A stretch of 64,000 nucleotides of DNA, from NCBI RefSeq assembly GCF_020524355.2, contig NZ_CP129019.1:3968001-4032000 (forward strand), in the 5' to 3' direction. This DNA is from Mesobacillus subterraneus. GTDB lineage: Bacteria > Bacillota > Bacilli > Bacillales > Cytobacillaceae. Shown here one piece after another: positions 1-13,200 of the stretch. Positions within the stretch are counted from its first letter, which is position 1, and the number at the start of each line of letters is the position of its first letter. A program made the position numbers and the translations under genes. The notes under the pieces are model-generated. The model worked only from the letters and a program-made list of their open reading frames with translations. It ran no database searches and was not told where the DNA came from.

Positions 1-17
1 TGGAGAGGAGACATTTC

Positions 18-908
18 TTGAGTTACTCAATCTCTAGAGAACAATGGGAAACGATCTATAATCTTGGGTATCCTGGCCAATGGGATAAAGCCTCATTAGC
101 TTCAGAAGCTATCTATAAAGGCGGGGAGGATCTCATACAAAGAAAATTAAAGGATAATCAATATCTCCCTTATAATATTGAAGACATTATCGAGGAGGGC
201 TTGAAGAGTTTCTCAAAGGACATTATTCAACTTAAAACTCCACATGAAGTAAAGAAGCAAATTTGGCAAGCTACGAGTGAAAAAAAGGGCCTAAGTGTCA
301 TTCGCTTAGGTGATGGGGAACTTTTGGCGCTAGCACATGATATTTTGGTTCCTTCTGAAGTAATCAACAAAAGTGGAAAGTTGAAATATGCCTTAGGGGG
401 CTTTAAAGTACCTGACATTGATAAAAGAAAGGAACTTACCAGAAATTTATCTGAAGCTGATATCATTGGTATTCCTGCTGCCAGATATCCAACTTATCAG
501 CGATTATTCAACAAGCTTGCCAAATCACTGAAGCTGCCTTTGAATGAAATGAATATTACCGATTCCCGCATAAATTATTTGATGAATGACGGATTCACCA
601 TCTATCATGACCTGCTATCAAAATATCGTATTTTACTTATCGGAAACCGGGCAAAGGACGGCTCGAAATATTTTAAGAATTTGGGGTATAAGTCGATTGT
701 AGGCACGATATCAGTCCCTAATATTTATGAAGTGCCAAAAGTACTTGAAGAAGTAAATCAATATGAATTTGATGTTGCCTTTGTATCCGCTGGAATACCA
801 GCAAACCTAATATGCGTAGACATAGCCAAAAAGGGTAAAGTGGCTATAGATTTTGGTCATCTATTAGATTGGTATATAGAAGGAAGGAAAATGATCAAAC
901 AAAATTAA
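18..908 (+). CDS. GT-D fold glycosyltransferase-like protein
   Basis: Probable sugar transferase of the GT-D fold type, 296 aa, cytoplasmic, with no signal peptide or membrane segment. The centre carries the family-like motif VIRLGDGE at about residues 94-101, and the C-terminus has DFGHLLDW, which resembles the conserved end of GT-D domains found in bacterial glycosylation clusters. The start is TTG at 18, placed 7-8 nt after the strong site GGAGAGGAG at 2-10. It lies 16 nt ahead of a family 2 glycosyltransferase on the same strand, so the two are probably co-transcribed. Context suggests a role in glycosylating a surface or spore protein. The exact donor and acceptor cannot be read from sequence. 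Confidence 0.75.
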   Translation: MSYSISREQWETIYNLGYPGQWDKASLASEAIYKGGEDLIQRKLKDNQYLPYNIEDIIEEGLKSFSKDIIQLKTPHEVKKQIWQATSEKKGLSVIRLGDGELLALAHDILVPSEVINKSGKLKYALGGFKVPDIDKRKELTRNLSEADIIGIPAARYPTYQRLFNKLAKSLKLPLNEMNITDSRINYLMNDGFTIYHDLLSKYRILLIGNRAKDGSKYFKNLGYKSIVGTISVPNIYEVPKVLEEVNQYEFDVAFVSAGIPANLICVDIAKKGKVAIDFGHLLDWYIEGRKMIKQN

Positions 909-924
909 AAAGTAGGGAATTAAA

Positions 925-2031
925 ATGATAAGTGTAGTTCTAGCCGTTTATAACAGCGAACATTTTATTGGCGAAGCAATCCAGAGTATTTTAAACCAGA
1001 CGTTAGCCGACTTTGAATTAATCATTATAAACGATGGGTCAACAGACGGAAGTGAGGAGGTCATCCTATCTTTTCATGATCCGCGCATTCGGTACTATAA
1101 GCAAGAAAACAAAGGAGTAGCAGGAGCCAAAAATGCAGGGCTAAAGCAGGCAAAAGGAGAATATATCACGATCCATGACTCTGATGACATCTCCCTTCCC
1201 AATAGATTTGAAAGGATGCTAAAGGGTTTGGAATCAAGTGACATTGGATTTGTCCATAGTGACATGCTGTTAATGACTGAGAAGGGCAAACCCTTTGGCT
1301 ACTGGCAATCCAACAATATTTTCCCCGAAGCCATGTACCCTTTCTTGCTGAATACAGGTACACCTTTTAATAATCCAACTATCATTTTTAAAAGAGAAGC
1401 GATTAATGGCATTTTGCATGATGAACAAGTAAAGGTCGGTTCCGATACAGATCTAGTCCTGCAAATCGCTAGAGAGTGGAAATCCTATCATATTCCAGAA
1501 CCCTTATATCTATACAGAAGACATCAAACAAATGTGACGAACAACAAAGATCTAGAAGTATTGACCAGGCATGTAAGGAAGAATTTAAGAGATGAGGACT
1601 TGAAATGGATTCCGGAAGTGGATTGGAATTCAGGTGCTGGGAACTCGCTATTTACCGCAAAACTGATAGCAGGTGTAGCTCTTTCAAGACGAGGAATGCT
1701 GGATGAGGCAATCTATATGTTCAGGGATGCCATCCCTCTGATCAAAACCCAATCTGACAGGGATTTTTTTGAAGGAATGAAAGCTCTTGTAGAAAAGGAT
1801 TATCACCGTGCCGTAAATATGTTTCGTAAAGCAGATGAGAAAAATCATATTCTCGAAAATTACCTCGGAGAAGCCTACCTTTATTTAAAAAAGTATGACG
1901 AAGCCTTTTCACATTTTATCAAAGCGCTAACCATTCAACCGAATTATAACGAACCTATACAAAACATAAGAGCAATCGGTTTGATAAAAGGTCAAAATAC
2001 CATCGATAAACGTGTGAATAGATATAAATGA
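925..2031 (+). CDS. Family 2 glycosyltransferase with C-terminal TPR-like repeats
   Basis: Inverting GT-A fold glycosyltransferase of 368 aa. Residues 1-110 show the family 2 signature: ISVVLAVYNSE at the N-terminus, INDGSTDGS at about 36-44 and the metal/nucleotide-binding HDSDD at about 82-86. After about residue 230 the sequence becomes helical with tetratricopeptide-like repeats (for example YLGEAYLYLKKYDEAFSHF), a common add-on in protein-glycosylating enzymes that may hold a partner. It starts with ATG at 925 and follows the GT-D gene closely. It ends one base before a strong terminator. It probably acts with the neighbouring glycosyltransferases on the collagen-like protein or another surface glycan (inference from position). 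Confidence 0.88.
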   Translation: MISVVLAVYNSEHFIGEAIQSILNQTLADFELIIINDGSTDGSEEVILSFHDPRIRYYKQENKGVAGAKNAGLKQAKGEYITIHDSDDISLPNRFERMLKGLESSDIGFVHSDMLLMTEKGKPFGYWQSNNIFPEAMYPFLLNTGTPFNNPTIIFKREAINGILHDEQVKVGSDTDLVLQIAREWKSYHIPEPLYLYRRHQTNVTNNKDLEVLTRHVRKNLRDEDLKWIPEVDWNSGAGNSLFTAKLIAGVALSRRGMLDEAIYMFRDAIPLIKTQSDRDFFEGMKALVEKDYHRAVNMFRKADEKNHILENYLGEAYLYLKKYDEAFSHFIKALTIQPNYNEPIQNIRAIGLIKGQNTIDKRVNRYK

Positions 2032-2052
2032 CCCTCTAAAATTTTTAGAGGG
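2032..2052 (+). terminator. Rho-independent terminator of the plus-strand glycosyltransferase pair
   Basis: Perfect inverted repeat CCCTCTAAAA / TTTTAGAGGG immediately after the stop codon at 2029-2031, followed by TTTCTGTTATTTTA. It separates the plus-strand pair from the convergent minus-strand glycosyltransferase and may act in both directions. Confidence 0.85.
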
Positions 2053-2063
2053 TTTCTGTTATT

Positions 2064-3764
2064 TTACGGTTCAATTTTATAGAAAAACTCTGAAGAAGCA
2101 GTAGCCTCACCTAATATTTTTATTGCCTCAATCGAAAACGAGTCTGGATGATCCCTTTCCCCTGCTAATATCCTTAATTTATAAAAATCCGCATTGTGTG
2201 GATATTCTTTAATAAAATCGTTTAGTTTTCTCTTTGCTTCTTGTTTCCGCTGCAGCCTGATTAATGTTAATACAATCCATCTTGCCCAAACCGCTTTATC
2301 TTTTGACTGATCCCCATTATATAATTGTGTAAATTCATCTAATGCCTTATCATATTGTTTTTCCAGAAATGATTGATAGCCTTTTAAATTATACAAATAG
2401 AGCTTCCTTAATGGCCATTCAGGACAATAGCATTCTTCAACCATTCCTCCATCGCTGTTTTTCCTAATTGCGACTACTTCCCACCTCGCTATTTGAGGAA
2501 CTTTTTCTATAGAATAAATGACAGGTACCCTTACAATATCTGCATTCGTTACAAGGAGCATTTTTTTCAACCTAATATAATCTTCCTTATTTAAACAATC
2601 CTTTTCTCTTATGGCTATATCCCAATCCTCTAATGTGTTTTCAGGTGAAACTTCGTGCTCTGCAATGTTTTTATAATACTCCAGGATGTTCTGGATGATC
2701 GTTTTCCAGTTGTAATGATTCGCTGTAGCTAATCCATTCGTTATCAAACTCTCTTTTAGGCAATCATTTGAAAACACTTCTTTTATTTTTTCGGCCATAT
2801 CAACAGGATCTCTCATATTACAAATGAAGGCATTCTGTTCATGTACTGCATATTCCAGTGAACCTGTATTATTTGTTGTAACAACAGGACACCCACAGGC
2901 CATTGCCTCAAGGGGCGGCAGTGGAAAATTCTCATATGTTGACCCACATACATATATAGCAGCACCTCTATATAGGCTGCCTATCTTTTGTTGCCTTGGG
3001 TTGACAAATACCCTCGTGACCCGGCTTCTTAACTTTTCAGAGGGCTCTTCTGGTGTGATCCAATACAGATCAATATCTAATTCTTCTTTTACTTTTTCAT
3101 ATGCATTAATGATATCAGGAATACCTTTAAAAGCTGCACTTTCTCCCCCAACCATCAATAAGTATGGACGTTCCCCTAACTCTTTTTCTCCATTTACACA
3201 AAACACACTTTCATCTACTGCATTCGGGAAAACCTGTGCTTCTCTTCCATATATCTTTGTAATCAATCCTGCTGCCTGGTTTGAAACAGTAAAAACAAAA
3301 GGAGGAACTTCATATTGTCTCTGAATAAAGTTCTTTAATGTTAAATTCATTGAATCATAGTCAAATAAATGAAAATCACCCTGCTCAAAATAAACAACAG
3401 GTGCAATGCCTGATTCAATACATGCCTGAATGTGGTCCCAGTAAGTGGCTACAATGACATCGCAATCCGGGATTCCTTTTGCTAGTTCAAGGTCAAATGG
3501 AACTTGGATATAATCTGTTTCAATTGGAAACCAGTTAGGCTTTTGATAATGCGAAACAAGCGTTACTTTAGCACCAGCGTTCTGTAGTTTGTTCGCATGT
3601 TCAAATATTACTTTTACACCACCACAAATTCCTACATGGGTCATTGCGTAGACAATATGCAGCTTACCATTGCTTTTACCAGGTCCTGTTAGTACCTGAT
3701 TTTTCAAATAAGGAAGGCGTGCTAGCCGGTCATTAAACTCTTTTGTTCGAAGTTCTTGAATCAA
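2064..3764 (-). CDS. Family 4 glycosyltransferase with C-terminal helical extension
   Basis: Retaining GT-B fold glycosyltransferase, 566 aa. The N-terminal Rossmann half contains [13 protein letters not shown] at about 49-61, usual for the acceptor domain. The donor domain shows the family 4 E-x7-E signature in [19 protein letters not shown] at about 278-296, preceded by a canonical LLMVGGES strand. Residues from about 380 to 566 form an extra region with TPR-like helices ([21 protein letters not shown]), as in the neighbouring family 2 enzyme. TTG at 3764 is the likely start, with GTGAGG a few bases upstream. It converges on the plus-strand pair and lies downstream of the collagen-like gene, on the same strand. 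A job in decorating that protein is an inference from position. Confidence 0.85.
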   Translation of the reverse strand: MIQELRTKEFNDRLARLPYLKNQVLTGPGKSNGKLHIVYAMTHVGICGGVKVIFEHANKLQNAGAKVTLVSHYQKPNWFPIETDYIQVPFDLELAKGIPDCDVIVATYWDHIQACIESGIAPVVYFEQGDFHLFDYDSMNLTLKNFIQRQYEVPPFVFTVSNQAAGLITKIYGREAQVFPNAVDESVFCVNGEKELGERPYLLMVGGESAAFKGIPDIINAYEKVKEELDIDLYWITPEEPSEKLRSRVTRVFVNPRQQKIGSLYRGAAIYVCGSTYENFPLPPLEAMACGCPVVTTNNTGSLEYAVHEQNAFICNMRDPVDMAEKIKEVFSNDCLKESLITNGLATANHYNWKTIIQNILEYYKNIAEHEVSPENTLEDWDIAIREKDCLNKEDYIRLKKMLLVTNADIVRVPVIYSIEKVPQIARWEVVAIRKNSDGGMVEECYCPEWPLRKLYLYNLKGYQSFLEKQYDKALDEFTQLYNGDQSKDKAVWARWIVLTLIRLQRKQEAKRKLNDFIKEYPHNADFYKLRILAGERDHPDSFSIEAIKILGEATASSEFFYKIEP

Positions 3765-4071
3765 TATACCTCACATCCATTTTTAACTAAGGCTATGTTC
3801 GCATTGATTGTTGCTTTTTGAATAAGCTTACATACTGTATTCCCCTTCAGACTCACTTCGAGATATTACCGTCCCGAAATATGTCTATCGAAAAATCCAG
3901 AAGCCTATTTTTACTATTATAAGTAAAACAACAAAGCTTACGAAAAGAGCCTTAACTAAAGAATTTTTGTTCACCAATCATTTTATGTCTTATTTCCATA
4001 AATGACTTTTTATTCATAAATAAAAAAGTGCAGAGAAGCAATTTTTTCTCTGCACTTTAAATTTCTTGCAA
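3765..4071. other. Intergenic region between collagen-like gene and GT4 gene
   Basis: About 300 bp without a gene. It holds the collagen-gene terminator at 4025-4058 and presumably the promoter of the minus-strand glycosyltransferase. A minus-strand stretch near 3870-3890 contains GGGACGGTAATATCTCG, which may be a degenerate copy of the GGGACGGT repeats described elsewhere in the window. No convincing promoter box was found. Confidence 0.5.
4025..4058 (-). terminator. Terminator of the collagen-like gene
   Basis: 13-bp perfect stem, AAAGTGCAGAGAA at 4025-4037 paired with TTCTCTGCACTTT at 4046-4058, with an 8-nt loop. Read on the minus strand it is followed by a TTTTTTATTTA tract. It lies 13 bp beyond the collagen-like stop codon. 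Confidence 0.9.
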
Positions 4072-6317
<2,246 letters not shown>

Positions 6318-6645
6318 GGAATTTCTTTACAGAGGATTGGACTATTTGTTTAAAATCAGGAATCGTTAAAGAAAATCCACGTCTGTCTTATAACATTAAT
6401 GGAGGTAGGAGATGTGAAGGAGGCAAACTTCAGAAATAATGATTAACTAGCTTTAAAACTCGGAATATTGATATATCGCAGAATACGAAAACTTACATAG
6501 AGTAAGGGGAATAAAAAAAAGACAACGCCCGATGGGTTAGTTGTCTTACTTGGTAATAAGTTGTGCCACACACTTCAGGTGCACCAATTGTAATGTGGAT
6601 CTCATGAGACCCTGGTACGTCATTTATTAATTGTTAGGCTGGATA
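6318..6645. other. Intergenic region with terminator and repeat-like tail
   Basis: About 330 bp without a gene. It holds the Nif3 terminator (6519-6547). Between it and the Nif3 stop codon there is a stretch (AGTTGTGCCACACAC near 6560) that resembles the sequence at 21540-21560 after a similar terminator (AGTTGCACCACACA). A plus-strand GGAGG-rich stretch at 6402-6425 is followed by no usable reading frame. Confidence 0.5.
6519..6547 (-). terminator. Terminator downstream of Nif3-like gene, copy 1
   Basis: AAGACAAC at 6519-6526 pairs with GTTGTCTT at 6540-6547. On the minus strand it is followed by TTTTTTTTATT. Its loop (CCCGATGGGTTA) and downstream bases resemble the hairpin at 21501-21532. 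Confidence 0.75.
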
Positions 6646-7431
6646 TTAACGGTTATTTCGCATCTGTTCTTCTTTTATATTCTCCTCATAATGCTCTTCA
6701 TTAAGTCTCACGATTTCAAGATCTTTAATAGTCTTATTCAATTTCAATGCTAAACTTTCAACTCCAAAGAATTCCGTGAAAGTATGACTGCCAATGATCA
6801 GATTCATCCCTTTAAACTGAGCATATTGAATCGTATACAAATTACATTCACCTGTAATGTATACATCACAATCATTTTCAACAGCTTCCTTAAGGCAAGC
6901 TGTTGGCGCTCCATTGCCACAAACCAAGCCCACTCGCTTTACCGTTTTATCATTAAACCGCCAAGATTTAACTGGTTCTTCAAGCAAATGTTCCATCTTT
7001 TTTACTAAGTCATTAAATTCGATTTCTTCATCATACTCTGCGACTCTGCCAAAAAAGAACCCTTCCCATTCATGAGTTCTTTTAACAATTTCTAAATTCA
7101 ATTTTTCTAATAAGCTATCATTTGTTCCAAAGTTACAGTCATCAAGAGGCAAATGATTATAGTAGTGACTTATGCCGTATTCTGTTAGTTTTTCGATGCA
7201 TGCCTCTTTTAATCCATATATTTCATCCCAGGCATCGTGATGTGTCACCATCATTTCAACTCCATGCATTCTTGCTTCCTCTATCGTTTCAAGCGTGAGG
7301 TTCACACAGTAGCCTACCTTTTTAACTTTTTTATCTGCATGGTATGTAAGCCCAGATTCCCTTGAATAGATTTCCTTATTTGTTATATTGAACAAATCAT
7401 TTATTCTTTCAATAATAAATAAAGCATCCAT
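6646..7431 (-). CDS. Nif3-like dinuclear metal centre protein, copy 1
   Basis: Member of the Nif3/YqfO superfamily, 261 aa, cytoplasmic. Family metal-ligand motifs are visible: MMVTHHDAW at about 59-67, HLPLDDCNFGTND at about 92-104 and the C-terminal YITGE together with IIGSHTFTEFFGVESLAL. Nif3 proteins form hexamers with a two-metal site; their reaction is poorly defined, with a hydrolase-like role often proposed. ATG at 7431 has a very strong GGAGGAGG site upstream. It is first in a block (Nif3, DUF429, lipoprotein) that is repeated at 38.8-41.3 kb. The paralogue differs at roughly 15% of positions by eye and lacks the last few residues. Confidence 0.85.
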   Translation of the reverse strand: MDALFIIERINDLFNITNKEIYSRESGLTYHADKKVKKVGYCVNLTLETIEEARMHGVEMMVTHHDAWDEIYGLKEACIEKLTEYGISHYYNHLPLDDCNFGTNDSLLEKLNLEIVKRTHEWEGFFFGRVAEYDEEIEFNDLVKKMEHLLEEPVKSWRFNDKTVKRVGLVCGNGAPTACLKEAVENDCDVYITGECNLYTIQYAQFKGMNLIIGSHTFTEFFGVESLALKLNKTIKDLEIVRLNEEHYEENIKEEQMRNNR

Positions 7432-7598
7432 ATACTGACCTCCTCCATTCCATCTTGTTTTGCCTAAATTTACTCATTACATTATTACCTTGGTTGAAAT
7501 CTAAAGATGGAATTAATTGAGGTAACCGCAATGAATACTAAAGAAATAACAACTGAACCTAACGAATTTCCAATACTCACGGCCAACTAACGCTGAAT

Positions 7599-8258
7599 TT
7601 AACAGCAATAGTCATAAGGATGCAGAGGGAGATTCGCCGGGTAGATCCACTTTGTACTATACGAAGGAGCCTTCCAATGCCATGCCCCTAACGCAGCTGC
7701 ACACGCATCGATAGAATGGCTTTCTTCTTCTATTTCAGTAGGTAATTGTGTAAGCCCCTGCTCCGCAAGCCAATTTCGAATATAGCTTCTAGCGGATCGT
7801 TCTTGCTTGTAAGCCAGCACATATCCAATATTTTGTTTGGACAGTCTTGATCCAATGATGGACCCTGGATGGACTTCAACTATAGAAATGGGATACGCGC
7901 TGTTTAAATTCTCTATTTCTCTACTAAGTTTTATTCCCCTTAAAGTTAAATACACCATTCTATTTAAGGTTGGCGGCATGATTGATCCGGATCTCATCCC
8001 AAAATTCACAATGAACTTCCTTAGTTCCCGGTCACTCTTTCGATCTCCGCCACCGTCTTCATAGGATAAGGGTGCATCAATTCCGATAACTACCTCATCC
8101 AATTGACTTTGCTCAAAAATCTCGTGCAATATGTCCTGATCGCTTAAGTTATTTGCCCACTTAACCAATTGCAGGTGGTTTTCCTCTTGTTTAAAAATAG
8201 TGAGAACCGTATCCTTATGATTTTTTATACCTGATAGGTCAATACCGATTATCCTCAA
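7599..8258 (-). CDS. DUF429 family protein, copy 1
   Basis: 219-aa protein of the DUF429 family. It begins with the nucleotidyl-fold-like motif MRIIGIDLSG and has VVIGIDAPLSYEDGGGDRKSDRELR at about 56-80 (given here as landmarks: GIDAPLS and RKSDREL). Late in the chain is SHSIDACAAALGAWHW, also characteristic. RNase H-like folding of the family is known; a reaction is not established. ATG is at 8258. The protein is about 90% identical by eye to the one at 39713-40372. The intergenic spacer with the Nif3 gene is also conserved between copies, which supports duplication of the block as a unit. Confidence 0.8.
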   Translation of the reverse strand: MRIIGIDLSGIKNHKDTVLTIFKQEENHLQLVKWANNLSDQDILHEIFEQSQLDEVVIGIDAPLSYEDGGGDRKSDRELRKFIVNFGMRSGSIMPPTLNRMVYLTLRGIKLSREIENLNSAYPISIVEVHPGSIIGSRLSKQNIGYVLAYKQERSARSYIRNWLAEQGLTQLPTEIEEESHSIDACAAALGAWHWKAPSYSTKWIYPANLPLHPYDYCC

Positions 8259-8299
8259 ATAAAACCCTCGCTTCCATCATTACAGGTTCACGATTTTGC

Positions 8300-9229
8300 T
8301 TAATGAACATTCTGCAATTTTATCAGTTGTATGATCTTTTGATCGTGCCCAGTATCGATAGGGACGAGCTTTGTACTTTGAAGGATTCTATTATAAAAAT
8401 CCTTCCCAGCTGGATATTTACCATCCCAACGCAGAGGGATATTGTATATATTGATCGTGCCATCTCCATTACCACTATAAGTCACTGAGCCATCCACCAA
8501 CCGAGAACCTGCCAACTGGATGACATCCTCCGGATAACTGGCACTTGTCTCATCGTCAGGATTCAGTTTCTCCCCCGCCGGAATATGCCGGACATTCAAT
8601 TCATCGATTTCCTGATTGGGTCCTAGTTGCAGCCAAACTCGAGCGTACTCAATTTGTTTACTTGTATATTTAGATAGAGTTTCCTCGTCCGCCTGATGTT
8701 CACTATTTTCAAAATCCTGGATCAGTACGACTGTGAATTCACCATCATAGGAGACCCAACTGACTGAATCCACGCGACTCTTATTTTTAACTTCAGGCAA
8801 TTCATCCATGATTTGTTTCGCCATATCGAACATCGTTTCAGTTTCTTCATAACTCTTCGTATGTCCATTCTGAAATTTTTCGTTGATTTCCTGACTGTAC
8901 TCTTGAGTATCTGGCAGCAATTTAACTGTGTAGTTCGTCATTCCTGAGTCGCTTTCCCATACGTCCGTTTCATAATGCGTCCCATCAATTTTGTAGTGCG
9001 CATTCAAGTACTGGTCGATATTCATATTTTCTGAGAGTTGTTTATCTGAAGCACCATCTGTTTCAGACGGTTGGGCTTCTTCTCCATTGTCATCATCTAA
9101 GTCAGGACCAACAGTTTGATTTTCTTCCTCGTTTGTAGGTAACGTGTCACTCTTCCCTTCAGTCTGTGAGCAGCCTGCAACCATGACCAGCAAAGCCATC
9201 ATTAAAACAATAAAAGGGATTCTCCTCAT
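8300..9229 (-). CDS. Lipoprotein of unknown function, copy 1
   Basis: 309-aa exported lipoprotein. The N-terminus MRRIPFIVLMMALLVM followed by VAGC is a type II signal peptide with lipobox; lipid would be attached to the Cys. An acidic low-complexity linker follows (NEEENQTVGPDLDDDNGEE), then a globular domain with no motif that I can assign. ATG at 9229 is preferred over an earlier in-frame codon at 9265 because AAGGAAGG lies 6 nt upstream and the signal peptide then starts correctly. The copy at 40415-41344 starts at the same place. It is the third gene of the duplicated block and probably sits on the outer face of the membrane. Confidence 0.8.
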   Translation of the reverse strand: MRRIPFIVLMMALLVMVAGCSQTEGKSDTLPTNEEENQTVGPDLDDDNGEEAQPSETDGASDKQLSENMNIDQYLNAHYKIDGTHYETDVWESDSGMTNYTVKLLPDTQEYSQEINEKFQNGHTKSYEETETMFDMAKQIMDELPEVKNKSRVDSVSWVSYDGEFTVVLIQDFENSEHQADEETLSKYTSKQIEYARVWLQLGPNQEIDELNVRHIPAGEKLNPDDETSASYPEDVIQLAGSRLVDGSVTYSGNGDGTINIYNIPLRWDGKYPAGKDFYNRILQSTKLVPIDTGHDQKIIQLIKLQNVH

Positions 9230-9264
9230 ATTTAACCTTCCTTTATGTACAGATTTAACATCCA

Positions 9265-9882
9265 CTAGAATACTCTTAAAAGTTCTTCAAAACTTTTAAT
9301 TTTCATATCATATTCACTTACTTGGCCAAATCCATATTCAGCATAAATAAAGGGAATATCAGCAAATCTGGCTGCTTCTAAATCACCTTGTGTGTCGCCC
9401 ACATAGACTGGGCTTGATAAGTTATTTCTCTCAATAATCAAGTTAATATTTTCACCTTTTGACAGACCCGTTCTGCCTGGGTTTTCAAAGTCTAAAAAAT
9501 ACTGATCAAGCCTATGAAACTTATAAAACGCTTCTATGTAACCATCTTGGCAGTTACTGACGATGTATAGTTTGTATTTTTGAGAAAGCTTCTTTAGGAC
9601 GTTCTCTACATTGTGAAAAAGAACCCCTCCGTTTTTTTCTATGACAGAATGTTCTGCTTCGCAACAATCACTTATTATCTTTTGTCGGTCCTCCTCAGTA
9701 AGGGTAGGAAAGAATCTCCGGCTTATTTCATTCATCTGTAAACCCATCGTACCTTCAAAGTCATTCCGGGTTAATTCACTATTTATGAGATTATTTTTTC
9801 TTATCACGTTGTTCCATGCACTAAGTACAGTGTCGATTGGATCCCAAATTGTTCCATCTAAATCAAAAATGATACTATCCAA
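9265..9882 (-). CDS. HAD-superfamily hydrolase (phosphatase-like)
   Basis: 205-aa haloacid dehalogenase-type phosphatase with all four motifs: DLDGT at about 7-11 with the nucleophilic and acid/base Asp, VSNC for motif II, a Lys-containing stretch (GLSKGEN) for motif III and VGDTQGDLEAA for motif IV. The helical cap lies between motifs I and II, as in phosphoglycolate phosphatase-like enzymes. Substrate unknown; a small phosphorylated metabolite is likely. The start is TTG at 9882 with GGGAGTGAA upstream. Its last nine codons and stop also occur at 41410-41439, where the segmental duplication ends. Confidence 0.85.
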   Translation of the reverse strand: MDSIIFDLDGTIWDPIDTVLSAWNNVIRKNNLINSELTRNDFEGTMGLQMNEISRRFFPTLTEEDRQKIISDCCEAEHSVIEKNGGVLFHNVENVLKKLSQKYKLYIVSNCQDGYIEAFYKFHRLDQYFLDFENPGRTGLSKGENINLIIERNNLSSPVYVGDTQGDLEAARFADIPFIYAEYGFGQVSEYDMKIKSFEELLRVF

Positions 9883-10253
9883 TTCAGTTCACTCCCATTT
9901 AAGCTAGCCCTCTCCTTCAAGCGCTTCCAAAGGCTCATACCAATATATCACACCAAAAGATGGAAATAAAACAAACTATTAACTGAGCCTTTTCAGCCAA
10001 TGGATAAGACTATAGTATTGTAAGTACCTTCTCCGCCAGCTTCACCGTGTGTTTTAGTGTAAGTGGCAACTGCTGGTGACTTAAATGCGTCTATAACCCG
10101 ATTGAATTAGATTACTTTATAAGCGCTGCAATACACTCCCTAAAAGTTTGGGACCGTTTACAAAAAACCGAACCTAAAGAAAAATACAACTAAAGGTTAA
10201 ACTATAATTAGTGATTTGATATTTTTTAAAATTTGATTAGAAAGGAATATACA
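9883..10253. other. Intergenic region between divergent genes with repeat-like element
   Basis: About 370 bp without a gene. Bases about 10033-10085 (CCAGCTTCACCGTGTGTTTT, then AGTGTAAGTGGCAACTGCTGGTGA) match the tail module found at 23744-23796 (CAGCTTCACAATGTGT, AGTGTATGTGGCAACA, GCTGGTGAG). It is thus a further copy of an intergenic repeat. The plus-strand TATAAT at 10203-10208 could be a -10 box for the downstream gene, but no good -35 is present. Confidence 0.5.
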
Positions 10254-13200
10254 ATGAGAAATATCCCAACCTTATATTATGGAAATGCAGCTTTGCACGC
10301 TGGAACGAAACCAGTCTCCCTGCAAACGGTAACGATGAATGAGGAAACTTATTTCAAGATAGAAAACTACAATCAAATGAATCCATTCTTTATGACGGTC
10401 GTAAGTGATGTCGACCTTTGGATGTTCATATCAAGTACTGGCGGACTGACTTGCGGCCGTAAAAATGCAGAGTCAGCCTTATTTCCATATGATACAGATG
10501 ATAAAATCCATGACAGTATTGAGACAACCGGATCAAATACCGTCCTGATTATAAGTAAAGATGAAAAGAATTTTCTGTGGAAACCTTTCTCACTTCACCA
10601 TAGCGATGTCTACAAGATTACGAGAAACCTATATAAAAACACCATTGGCAATAAGATTATGTTTGAAGAGATTAACCATGATCTTGAGGTTCGTTATGCC
10701 TACACATGGAAGAGCAGTGATTTATTTGGATTTATTAAAGAATCCAGTTTGGTGAACATGGCGGAACAGGAAGCAGAGATTCGAGTCCTGGACGGGATTC
10801 GCAACATCCTGCCTTACGGAGTCAACACGCTTTTGCAAACCACAAAAAGTACCCTTGTTGATGGATATAAACGGTGTGAATTAGTTGAAGAAGCAGGACT
10901 TGGCATCTACACGCTAAGTTCGATTTTAACCGATAAAGCGGAGCCAAGTGAATCATTGAAAGCCACGACCGTTTGGTCAAAGGGACTTGAGAATCCTAGC
11001 TACCTTTTATCCGAACAGCAGATTAAAGCTTTCTCACAAAATGAAGAGATTCAAACGGAAGTGGATATAAAGGGCCGAAGAGGTTCTTACTATGTTTCAG
11101 ATTCGATCCACCTTAAGGGAAATGAAGCAAAAAACTGGTATATCGCTGCTGAACTGAATCAAAGCGCTTCAAAAGTTGAGAAACTTATTAAGGATCTTAC
11201 GAATGAACACTCCATTCTTGAAAACATAGAAGCTGATGTTGCAAAAGGGGATAACAATCTTAAAAAACTTGTCTTTGATGCAGACGGATTCCAAAGTACT
11301 GCTAATGAGAAGGCGGGTTACAGACACTTTTCAAATACCCTTTACAATATTATGCGCGGCGGTATCTATGCAAATGGCTATGGAATTGATCGAGAAGATT
11401 TCAAAGCATTCGTAGGTACTTGGAATAAAGAAGTCTTTACGGAACAGCTGGATTTTATGAATCAATTGCCTGAAACCATTAATTATAATGAACTGATTGC
11501 TTTGGCAGCTGAGCGTGGCTGCAAGGATTTTGAGCGGTTAGTATTTGAGTACTTGCCACTTACCTATAGCAGGCGGCATGGAGACCCGAGCCGTCCATGG
11601 AATAAATTCAGTATCGAGATTGCCAAAGAAGATGGTGGCAAAGATCTGAAGTTTGAAGGAAATTGGCGTGATATTTTTCAGAATTGGGAAGCGTTATCCA
11701 TTTCCTATCCTGAATATACGGAGAGCATCATTGCTAAATTTGTAAATGCATCAACACCTGACGGCTATAACCCTTACCGGATTACGAAAGCCGGAATCGA
11801 CTGGGAAAAGCTTGACCCTGAAGATCCGTGGTCGAATATTGGATATTGGGGAGATCACCAAATTATTTATCTTTTAAAACTGATGGAACTATCAAAGGCT
11901 TATCATCCTGAAAAATTGCAGGCACTTCTTCAAAAAGACATATATGTCTATGGAAATGTTCCCTACAGGATTAAAGGATTTGATGCATTAGTCAAGGATC
12001 CAAGAAACAGCATTGTTTATGATGAAGAGCGTGATCAGCGTATTGAAAACAAAACGGCAACTCTTGGATCAGATGGCAAGTTAGTTTCCAACAAGGATGG
12101 AATCTACAAAGTTAACTTAATGGAAAAACTTTTGGTCACCCTTCTTGCCAAGTTTTCAAACTATGTGCCTGAGGGTGGCATTTGGATGAATACGCAGCTG
12201 CCAGAGTGGAACGATGCGAACAATGCTCTTGTTGGTAATGGATTGTCCATGGTTACCCTGTATTATGTGCATCGTTTCCAGGCTTTCATGAGTCAAATCG
12301 TGAAGGAATTGAAAGAAGACTCCATTGAGGTTTCAGTTGAAGTGCATCAGATGTTCCAGGAAACAATGGCGGTATTGAAGGATAGTCAACAATACCTTGG
12401 CAGTAAAATGTCCAATGACACTCGTTATTCTATTGTAAAAGCATTAGGCAAGATTGGAGAAACCTATAGAAACTCCATCTATGACAATGGTTTTACAGGA
12501 GAAAAAGGTGCACTTTCCATCGAATCGCTGAAAGAATTTATTGAGGTTTCGATGCTCCACTTACAAGATTCTATTAAAAAGAATAAACGAGAAGACGGCC
12601 TGTACCACTCTTACAATCTCATCCGATTTGATCAGGAAAACTGTAGCATTTCAAATCTTTATGAGATGTTAGAAGGCCAGGTTGCCGTTCTAAGTTCAAA
12701 AGCTTTGGATGGAAAAGAAACCATTGATGTCTTAGAAGCACTTCGAAATAGCTCTATTTATCGCGAAGACCAAAACAGCTATATGCTCTATCCGAATCGT
12801 GAGCTGCCAAAGTTTTTAGAGAAAAATGTGATTCCTGAATCACAAGTGATGTCATCAACGGTTTTAAAAGCAGAACTGAATCGGAATACCACACGGTTTA
12901 TTGAAAAAGACGTGAATGGAAAGTACCATTTTAACGGTCAATTCAGAAACGGCGAAGAGATTCGAGAAGCACTTAAAGCCACAAAAGAGTATCAAGATGA
13001 GGATATTAAAAACGTTGAAGAAATCTTCACGAACCTTTTTGACCATCATGCTTTTACAGGACGCTCCGGCACGTTCTATAAGTATGAAGGCTTAGGAAGC
13101 ATCTATTGGCACATGGTATCAAAGCTAGTCCTGGCGACACAAGAAAACTTTGAAGTTTTCTCTGATCAACAAGGGCTGACTAAAGAAGCCAGGACGCTTA

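Noticed and set aside
2824..3324. 166-aa plus-strand frame opposite the GT4 gene
   Set aside because: Shadow of a clearly conserved glycosyltransferase on the minus strand.
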